This document shows positions 56,396-64,000 of a stretch of DNA of 64,000 bases, piece after piece (position 1 is the first letter of the stretch; every line of letters begins with the position of its first letter). Origin of the DNA: Symsagittifera roscoffensis (taxonomy: Eukaryota > Xenacoelomorpha > Acoela > Convolutidae); NCBI RefSeq assembly GCF_963678635.1, contig NC_087070.1, positions 31,785,704 to 31,849,703 of the forward strand, given 5' to 3'. The translations under genes and the position numbers were made by a program. The notes under the pieces were generated by a model that was not told the origin of the DNA, made no database searches, and saw only the letters and a program-made list of their open reading frames with translations.

Positions 56396-58390
56396 TTCCA
56401 GAAAAAAATTGACGACAATCCTTTTTCCACAGCCTTGGTTATTATGAAAATTTTATTCTCATGATTAATTGCTTAACAAAATTTCAGTAAATGTGTTTCT
56501 TCTCCTTCATATCTGTTACAGAAACATGAAAACAAGAAAATTTGAAAATCTGATGGGATTATTCAGGTTTAAACAAGATGAAGTTTCCCCGCACCGAAGT
56601 TTCTCCGAGTAATTATCGGGTAATTATCTGTTCTTGGCGTAGAAGTAACTGATTACATTGGCGTTTCATTATTATTATTATCAATCGGTGATTGGTTTTA
56701 GTCTAGTGTTATCCAGGGTTGCAATGCTTTAAAAATATTCAAAAACAAAAATTGCTGAGCCTAAATTTTCTGGGGGCTCTATGGAGACGAAAATAGGTTT
56801 TTTTATTTAACAAATGATAAAAGGATATAATCGTATCCGAAAATTAAAAAAAAATTGGTGACATATTGTTGTCTTTAAATTGGTGACAGATTGTCAATTA
56901 AAATGACAACCTTTTTTGCAAAATTTTCTCAATATAATCTGTTTCCATCCGAGAAACTTCAGTGCAGGACTGCTATATCATTATAATCAGTACTTTACGA
57001 AACTGTGTATTTTGTGAATTGTGAGCGGATTCCTTGGTTCTTTCTTTTCTTGCGTTCCGATTAATTTTTCCCAGGTTGACCAAAATCACTAACTTAGAAC
57101 TTTTCTTATAATCGTCTTAAGACTTCTAACAAAATATTTTCTGAGAATGTTTACAAGATAGGGACTTTTTTTATAAGAAAGTTGTAAGATAGTGCCTTTT
57201 GCTTAGAAGAAAATTGTAAGATAGGAATTTTTCTTCAAAAATTTGTCAAAATTGTTTTCGATTATAGTTTAAAAAAAAATTTCAACCAGATTGAAAACTC
57301 TCCGCTGTAGCAGAGTACAATACCGGATACTCAAAAGCCAAAAAAGCGTTTTGCTAGAAAGGATAGCAGTCCTGAGAAAGCTTTCCCGAAAACTTTTGTG
57401 TAATCAAATTGCGAGAGCAAACAAGGAAACCGATTGTACCCATCCAAGCCATCTTGATTAGAATCGTGCGCGTAAAACTTGAAGAGGACAGACATCGTCC
57501 CTGGATCTTAACCGGGCAAATTATTGCGCTGAATCGGATCTCATTAGAGCTGATTAAAGCTCAGAAGTGCGACAAGATGGACGAGAAACCGTACCAAATG
57601 GATAAAATCAAGAGAACGGAGAAAGAGAAAACTAGACAAGGACAGCTACAAACGACTCTTGGAGAAAACTAGACAAGGACTCTTGAGTCAGTTATTTAAA
57701 AACCGGAACGAGTTACCTTATCACACAGCGGATGGAGTATTAGTATGCAAAAGGAAAGTTGCAGAGAAAATTTTGTTCAGTTACATTGTAATCATTTTTC
57801 CACAGTAAAATCAGTAGAGATACTATTCGAATCACATAAAAAAATAAAGTATCAAGGCATGAAAAAAATGTTTAAAACAATACTGCATAGTTTTGATTAA
57901 CCAAAATATCGGAAAACCTGCGAGGAATCAATCAACGTGAGCTTGTTATGTATACAAGTGAAACAACCCAGGAAGAAAATAATTGCTCTGAAGTCAGTCG
58001 AGAGCTCTAAGATCAAATAGGTTCAACAAACTGATCACCAGAAGATCTGTATGAGGAATTTGGAAACAACTACATCTTAGTGATTATAAGTAATACTGCA
58101 AAACTGACAGAAATGGAGCCCTGTCAGACAGCAACAGCAGAAGAGACTGTTCCTTCTATCACGAATTGTTACAATTTTTTGCTTTCGCCAATCATGAAGG
58201 GAAATTCTTAAGGGACTGAAACACTTCTTCGGATCTCTGTACAAGATGTCAAATTCAATCATTTTTTCAAAAAAAAGTCATTTGTAGTAAATGCTTACTT
58301 GTAAGAAAATGAAAACTATTTCCGTATCCCAGATCCACAACTTCATCAAAAGATTTTTCACTTGGAGGTGACTTTTTTCTCGAAGATCAC
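56396..58390. other. non-coding stretch with scattered protein-like scraps
   Basis: 57140-57230 has three copies of GTTGTAAGATAG. A short piece near 57640-57790 (KTRQGLLSQLFKNRNELPYH in one plus frame) looks protein-like but is isolated and overlaps a small direct repeat AAACTAGACAAGGAC. I do not call a gene. Confidence 0.35.
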
Positions 58391-58657
58391 TTAGACATAG
58401 CCAATTTTTTTTCTAATTTCTCCAATTATTTTACACTCGAGTTCTCTCCATTCTGAAAGATCTATGAAAATTTGCTCAGTAGACTGGGAGGTTTTATTAA
58501 ATTTGAGAATCTTGACAGTTTCGGTACCAATTTCAAACTGGATGCAGTAACTCGCCCGTTCTATTCTGATTGGTTTCAACCTTTGGGATAGATTTCCATT
58601 TCTTCTAAACACTTTACTCATGCTGATAGAATGAAATGAATTGAAGGAGGTTTTCAA
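58391..58657 (-). CDS. 88-residue protein, possibly PC4-like
   Basis: An intact minus frame from ATG 58657: MKTSFNSFHSISMSKVFRRN, then strand-rich text RASYCIQFEIGTETVKILKF, NKTSQSTEQIFIDLSEWREL and a final helix ECKIIGEIRKKIGY. Four strands followed by a helix with a W-x-x-L core is the layout of PC4-type ssDNA-binding coactivator domains, but no signature motif is certain, and the basic PGxKG loop is missing. It lies 1.8 kb from the second copy of the Polinton accessory module, so it may be another fragment of such an element. A similar ending is seen in the 40666-41253 gene. Confidence 0.4.
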   Translation of the reverse strand: MKTSFNSFHSISMSKVFRRNGNLSQRLKPIRIERASYCIQFEIGTETVKILKFNKTSQSTEQIFIDLSEWRELECKIIGEIRKKIGYV

Positions 58658-59764
58658 ATAAACTGAAATATATATTATTTTTAGCCGTAAGTTTTGCTAA
58701 AATTCTCTAAAAACATCTGAACTTATTCAAAAAATTTTCAACATTTGGTTGACTTTAATTGTTTATAAAGGTTTTTGTAGAAAAAGAATTTTTTGTTGAC
58801 CTGAAGCTAATTTTGAAAAGTTTTTTTAAGGGGAAGAATTTCCTTGAAAACTAATCTTAATAATCACAACCTTGGTTGAGTATCTTTTTTACGATTTAAA
58901 AAAACTAGCAAATTAACTAAAATCCACAAATTTTTTCATGAATCTCATCACCTTAGAGTTAGTTCTGGAAATCTGATAGGTTAAATTTTTATTGGATACT
59001 TCTAGAATTTAGAAGATTCAGAAAAAAGGTTAATCTGTAAAGACTTCTCATAAAATTCAAGCATTTAATCTGTAGATTCTAAAAATTAGAAGACTCTAGA
59101 AGTTAACGAATAATGACGTCAAAATCTCTGGTGGAAATGTTCTACAACTTTACTGTTCTATAAAAATTAAAGTGTAATGACGTAACTTTTCAGGTGGAAT
59201 TACTTTTTCATTGCCTAAATAAATCGAAAGGCACCTTCTTAGCTCTGTCGAGAATCATGTCAGACCCTCGGATTGATTTTTTTAAAATAATTTTTCTTAT
59301 GATAACTCAACATTTATTACAAGAAACTTGTCAAAGTTAGTTTTTTTTCCAGCATGAACACTTTTTAACATATAAATCTATATAGATTGTATTACGTGTG
59401 CCAAAAACTTTCTCAAGAAATTTTTCAAGAAGTTTAAAGAATTTCGAAACCTTTTTTCAAATTGTGAAGATCATTTTGAATTTTTCACAATTGTGCGGAA
59501 ATATCAAAGATTTGTTTGATACCAACACATGTTTTTTCTTGGTTTTTTCAAAAATTATGCAAAATTCAAACTTCATTACTCAAACGATTAAGCGAAAAAC
59601 GCAAATTTTAATGTAAAAACATGTTGATTTATTGCTTAGAAAACTTCTATTTTGATGACTTTCATCGCTTTTCTCAATGTTTGTACATGGGTTTTTTATT
59701 GTTTCTGATCAACAGACATGCAAAAATTAGTTTTCTAAAAGATAAAACTTTGAACAAAAATTTC
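58658..59764. other. non-coding AT-rich stretch
   Basis: Contains small direct repeats near 58960-59110 (TCTAGAATTTAGAAGATTC-like). The 72-codon plus frame at 59398-59616 has no protein character. It may be decayed Polinton sequence, but nothing is recognisable. Confidence 0.35.
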
Positions 59765-60260
59765 AAAAAGATTAAAAATTAACTGCCAAAAAAACGGTAA
59801 TGATTTTTTTGGCAAGATGCTTAAGTGTTTCAATTTTTTCTATCAAATGCGAAAAAGGTTTCATTTTGTTCGACAAAATGCGAAATTTGTTTCACTTTTT
59901 TCAACAGAACACGAAAAATGTTTCAATTTTTTCAGCAAAATGTGAAAAGTTTTTCAATTTTTTCAAGCGTATGTGAAAAGTTTTTCACTTTTTCCTACAA
60001 CATAGGAAAAAGTGTTTCAATTGTTTTGGCAAGATGCCACAAGTTTTTCAATTTTTTTGGCAAGATGCGAAAAGTGTTTCACTTTTTTCGACAAAATGCA
60101 AAAAGTAGTTCACTTTTTTCCTACAACATGCGAAAGATGTTTCAATTTTTTTGGCAAGATGCCAGAATTTTTTCAATTTTTTTGACAAGATGCGAACAGT
60201 TTTTCATTTTTTTTGACAAGATGCGAAAAATATTTCACTTTTTCTACAAAATGCGAACAA
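59765..60260 (+). repeat. second array of the 31 bp minisatellite
   Basis: About 15 copies of GACAAAATGCGAAAAGTGTT plus TCAC/ATTTTTTC, more diverged than at 38980-39400 (AAGATGCCACAAGTTTTTCA and similar). The 184-codon frame at 59825-60379 is its read-through. From 60260 to 60508 the sequence matches 39400-39640, including GTGCAAAAATTAATCAA and TAACATGTG, so array and flank were copied together. Confidence 0.88.
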
Positions 60261-60508
60261 GATGCAAAAAACCATCAGGCCTTTTTTACTTGCGAACAAA
60301 ATTTCTATTGTTTTTATCTCTATTATGTGTGCAAAAATTAATCAAGTTTTTTAACATGTGCGCGAACTCAGAGCACTAAATTAGGCTCTAATTGTTTTTC
60401 AATAGTAAACCCTGAACTTCTCATCTATTCTCATGATTAAGTGAAATGGAAAAAACTAATTACAAAGAACGAAATAAATATCAAACATCAAGTATTTACA
60501 AAGAATAT

Positions 60509-60958
60509 TCAATGAAGGAGCTGTCGAGAGTTCTGGAGGTTCTCTATAGAAAGCAAAGCAGGACGAGGTTGTAGTGGTTGTTGTGGAACTGGAGACGTCA
60601 TTGTTTCTGGAAACCCCTCATCTTCATCTATTGTGATGGGGTTTTCGGCTGATCCCATCTCCTCCTCCCAAGGAAAGAGGAAATCGTCGACTGGTTGAGC
60701 CAGATATCTAGAGTCAGGAGTGTCGGGGTAGTTCATTCCCACATGCTCAGCCAGTTCCTCAATCATTTGCATTTCTTCAAGTTGATTCTCTGTCATGGGA
60801 ACTTGCTTTATATGATGTTCGTTGAAATCCCTGCGCATCACTTCAATCATGTGCCAGACTTGGATTGGGATGTCCATTCGTGCCAAAAATACTGAAGAGG
60901 CTGTTTCTCGCAATTGAATTTGTACTAGATCAGGCAAAAAATCTACACTCTCATCCAT
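60509..60958 (-). CDS. second copy of the SIM-like Polinton accessory protein
   Basis: 149 residues, intact from ATG 60958. It shares with 39642-40130 the blocks ARMDIPIQVWHMIEVMRRDF, GMNYPDTPDSRYLAQPVDDF, FPWEEE, ENPITIDEDEGFPETMTSP and the closing SIENLQNSRQL. Its N-terminus is shorter and different, where the sequence joins a retrotransposon gag remnant. Differences between the copies are scattered while the ITIDEDEG motif and the WHM block are kept, which hints at past selection. It is next to the same minisatellite as copy 1. Whether this copy is expressed is unknown; it lacks the CCAAT-box upstream region. Confidence 0.65.
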   Translation of the reverse strand: MDESVDFLPDLVQIQLRETASSVFLARMDIPIQVWHMIEVMRRDFNEHHIKQVPMTENQLEEMQMIEELAEHVGMNYPDTPDSRYLAQPVDDFLFPWEEEMGSAENPITIDEDEGFPETMTSPVPQQPLQPRPALLSIENLQNSRQLLH

Positions 60959-60964
60959 GTCCCG

Positions 60965-61700
60965 ACTACTTGAAGTCGTTTGAAAGTTCTGATGAAAACT
61001 CCGACCATATCCTGAATTCCTCGGTACGTTTGATCACATCTTCTTCCACTTCCCATCTTTGTTCCATAATTGGTTTTACATTCTCGCATCCAATGATCTA
61101 ATGAACCGCATCGAAAACATCATCGTTGCTGACCAGATCTTCTTTTCGGCGATCTGTAACTCCCTCTTCCTCTCTGGTTTTGGCCTCTGTTTCCCATTTG
61201 ATATCTGCTGCTGTGGTTCTGGATGAATAGGATATTAGAGGTTTAGTTCTCCTTTACTGTAAGTTGTCTCAGTGTCTGTTCCAACACGGTTGGGTCCGTT
61301 CTTGCTTCTGTTCCCCGTGTCTTTTTTGTTTCAGGCTATGTTTTCAGTATTAACTTTAGTTGCTTCGTCTAGGTTGGATCTTTCTAGGAGCGCTATGCGA
61401 AATACTCTGTCATTGATTGTCATTTTAGCTTCGTTCATCTTCCTCCGATATCGCTTCAATCTTTTTATGTACTCATCCCAACTTATCTCCGGACCTTTTT
61501 CACATACTTTTCATTGTCTGTAAGTTTGGCCAACTTTAAAAACGGATTTGGTTTCAAGTACTCATCCAGTAGTTCTGGTTATTCCAGATTCAGTATCGTA
61601 ACAACGACTTCGTTCAATTCTGCATTTGTTATCCCATTCATAGTGACATGTGGTGGCTGAATTTCCAATGGGACTTGCGTACCTTATGGGACTTGCGTAC
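60965..61700 (-). pseudogene. LTR-retrotransposon gag remnant with CCHC knuckle
   Basis: Minus-strand text in shifting phases: ITNAELNEVVVTILNLE near 61620, WDEYIKRLKRYRRKMNEAKM and INDRVFRIALLERSNLDEAT near 61390-61480 (capsid-like helices), a basic Gly/Arg part NRGQNQRGRGSYRSPKRRSG near 61150, an in-frame TGA at 61120-61122, and CFRCGSLDHWMREC at 61078-61119, a perfect CX2CX4HX4C zinc knuckle. This is the usual gag order, capsid then nucleocapsid, which binds the RNA genome. At least three phase changes and stops break it. pol is absent; the sequence downstream is the Polinton-type accessory copy, so the junction near 60960 is an insertion or deletion scar. Confidence 0.65.
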
Positions 61701-62430
61701 CTTCACTCCAACACAGTAAATTTTCTTTCACCTCCGATATTCGCCTACTTCTGTTGACTTTAAAATTGGCACATTCACATCTTTCACCCTGACTCTGATT
61801 CTCTTCCCTCCAGTGCTTCTTTCTTTTCCAATGCTTCTAACCTTCTTTTCTTTCTTTCTAATTCTGCTCCCGCATCCTCTTACTTGTACCCACCTCGGTA
61901 CTCCCCACAGATCTCTGTGGAATCCATTTAAATTGCGTTGTTACTTCCTCTGTCCCCTGTTGGTGTTCCTTCGTCATTTTCTTTCATATGCGATGTTTTT
62001 CTCATTTTCATCATCCTTTTCTCGTTTCACAAACCTCTGCGTGTCATCCGGTTTTTTTCGAAGCTTAACTCTTGCTACCATGTTGAAGTTTCTCTCGAGG
62101 TAAAACAACTGGTTACGAAATGGTTAAATTGTTGCAAAAGTCTCTCACATTTTATCCTAATTAAGATAACTATGTGACGTCACAGACGTCTTTACATGTT
62201 GACCTTGTGTACTGAAGATCATTCTATCAGTCACAATACATATCTTACAGGAAGAACATTCAAGGCCCGCAAGCAGCAACTGAAAATGTGGTTACATTAT
62301 TGTTGCAACCATTCAAAAGGGGAAAAAATTTGGTATTCGGTTGTTTGTTTTTTTCTTCTTTTTTATTGTTCCGACGACTTGAAAAATGTGGAGGAACTTA
62401 GTACTCGGCGGTGTTTAGTTCCTTTTTTTC
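61701..62430. other. decayed stretch upstream of the gag remnant
   Basis: On minus, 61760-61880 reads as Arg/Lys/Glu-rich text (KERKKRRLEALEKKEALEGR) that may be more gag. CTTATGGGACTTGCGTACCT-like 18 bp is duplicated near 61670-61700. The plus frames at 61813-62177 and 62196-62534 lack support. Confidence 0.35.
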
Positions 62431-62439
62431 TGATTTCTA

Positions 62440-63720
62440 ACGCAAAATCAGGTACCACAAATAATCATAGGAACGGGTTGAGAGAAAAACCAATATCAAG
62501 CACTTTCAGCCGTCATTTTAACAATAATAAATAATTTTCAAAAAATTTTCTGAGTATCGAGACGAACTGACTTGAAATTTTTTATGTTTTATTTCAATTT
62601 TGAACGAATAAAGCTAGCGGGCAGGCTTACAACAGCTTAATTATGCTTATTTTAAGCCCTAAAAAGCATAATTTCAAGCAAGAAAATTTAATTTCCCGAG
62701 TTTTTAAGCTACTTTTTGGGAACCATTAACTTCAAAAAATTGAATAAAAACACTACAATTGGAGAACACCAAAATTGATTTTTTTGTACTTTTCTAAAAA
62801 CTATGGTCGGGAACACTCTGTGCTACTTGTCTGTAACCGGCTATCCTTGTTTACTTTTTCTTTTCCACGCAAAATCAGGTACCAAAAATAATCATTGAAA
62901 CGTGTCGAGTGATATATCCTATTTACGCACTTTCAAGCGTGATTTGAAAGACTTTAAAAAAATTTTCAGTGTCGAGAAAAACTGGTGTGAATTTTTAGAT
63001 TTTTTTTTCTAATTTTGAGCGCTTTAAGCGAGCGAGCATGCTTGTTGATGTTTAATTTAGGCAGGTTACAATAGCTTGTTTATGCCTAATTTTAACTTAA
63101 ACCGATTAAAAATAGTTTTTGGAGTTTTTTAACGTCATTTTGAAAAACTTGAAAAAAATGTTAATTTTATTTTGATTTTTTGATGATTTGTTCTTGTTTT
63201 AGTCATTTTTAAGCGAATACTGTCTCTTGTTCAGTTTGCTTATCTTGCTATGCCTTTCGAATATGCCTAAACTGTAGTTGTTTTGTTCAGATCCTTTTAT
63301 CACACCACGCAGAAAAGAAAACGACACTAAATTGAAAACATGTGTTTTTTAAGACTATGGTCGGAAAATTCTGTGCTACATGCACAGTAACCGGCTATCC
63401 TTATTGCTGTTACTAATCTTTTTATCATCTGTTTTCTTTTGTTTAAAAGCTTTCCCTTGTTGCTCCTTATTGATTTTTCTATTTGTGCTTTTTATCTGAA
63501 AACAATATTGTTACTTTGTTCCGACCATTTGGCAAGGTTTGAAGAAACAATGGCTGCGCTGATGTTTTGTTTTCCAGGCACTACCTCAAAAAAATCTCTT
63601 AGGGGTAAAATACAGAAAGAAAAAACAAAATGATTTCCGACGCAATTCAGATTCCCATGAAAAATTCAAAACAATTTGTAGTTCCGAGAAAAGCTGGTCT
63701 GAGTTTTTTTGGTTTTTAGA
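62440..63720. repeat. diverged tandem repeat, ~430-550 bp, three copies
   Basis: AACGCAAAATCAGGTACCA (62437 and 62866), GAGTATCGAGACGAACTG / GTGTCGAGAAAAACTGG / GTTCCGAGAAAAGCTGG, ACTATGGTCGGGAACACTCT (62800) and ACTATGGTCGGAAAATTCTG (63354), and TAACCGGCTATCCTTG repeat in order. Copies differ by many substitutions and gaps. The 64-codon frame at 63439-63633 is unsupported. Confidence 0.6.
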
Positions 63721-64000
63721 CTAAATACCGCAAAAATTAGGAATGCTACGATGAAAGATTGGAGACTATTTCTATTTCTTCTGCAGATATCATGTTAATT
63801 TAGTTATTATTATCTTTCATTTGGCCGACTTTACCTAATTCATATGGCCTTCACTTGAAAAAAAAACAAGAAGCGGCTATGATTGTTACAGACTGTTATG
63901 ATGAGGACTGTTCGTCAAAAAAGTTGTTTTTCAACATTGATGTTTTTCCTGAGATTATATTGAATTATTACTGCACTCTTGAGCTATTGCGAATATCCTA

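Noticed and set aside
61272-62534. Plus-strand frames of 79-112 codons
   Set aside because: Their text is Phe/Leu/Ser-rich as expected from the reverse strand of Lys/Glu/Arg-rich gag sequence, which is the strand with recognisable motifs.

Overview
The window is AT-rich eukaryotic DNA from an invertebrate animal. The evidence is short introns with pyrimidine-CAG acceptors and GTAAGT donors, a metazoan-type Polinton/Maverick element, Gypsy-like retrotransposon pieces, MITEs, foldback DNA, many decayed minisatellites, a SET-domain gene relic and an Artemis-like nuclease pseudogene. I cannot name the species. No cellular gene in the window looks intact.

Layout. 1-14 kb is non-coding: a hAT-like MITE (971-1294), an old repeat of about 85 bp (1.5-5.6 kb), a second MITE (7428-7616), a foldback element built from GAGCGG motifs (9.15-10.36 kb), a GC-rich minisatellite block (10.6-11.8 kb) and a cluster of TGCGGATTCC motifs (11.8-12.2 kb). 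14.4-16.6 kb holds a broken multi-exon gene ending in a SET domain. 17-20.5 kb holds a deleted Gypsy-like pol fragment between copies of a ~300 bp repeat. 21.4-24.2 kb holds unrecognised, broken minus-strand coding pieces.

24.6-46.6 kb is one ~22 kb Polinton/Maverick with terminal inverted repeats. Its left repeat has grown into a 6.2 kb satellite of thirteen ~475 bp units with a five-unit higher-order repeat. Inside is a dense minus-strand, virus-like cluster (adenain-type protease, double jelly-roll capsid protein, basic core protein, penton-like protein, retroviral-type integrase, an unnamed conserved protein, packaging ATPase, small membrane protein and a 229-residue unknown). Two junctions are ATGA stop/start overlaps. 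To the right are a broken plus-strand unknown, a 31 bp minisatellite, two accessory minus-strand proteins with CCAAT-box arrays upstream, and a protein-primed family B DNA polymerase on plus. Most genes carry a stop or frameshift, and the ATPase Walker A glycine is lost, so the copy looks dead but only recently so.

46.6-64 kb is a graveyard: tandem repeats, a zinc-finger multi-exon relic (49.6-52.8 kb), an intronless Artemis-like pseudogene with three catalytic substitutions (53.9-55.4 kb), an inverted copy of the TGCGGATTCC repeat (56 kb), and a second partial copy of the Polinton accessory module (59.8-61.0 kb) abutting a retrotransposon gag remnant with a CCHC knuckle. The least described parts are the TIR-derived higher-order satellite, the accessory protein pair and its minisatellite, and the foldback/minisatellite blocks anchored on CGGGTCGAGAT.
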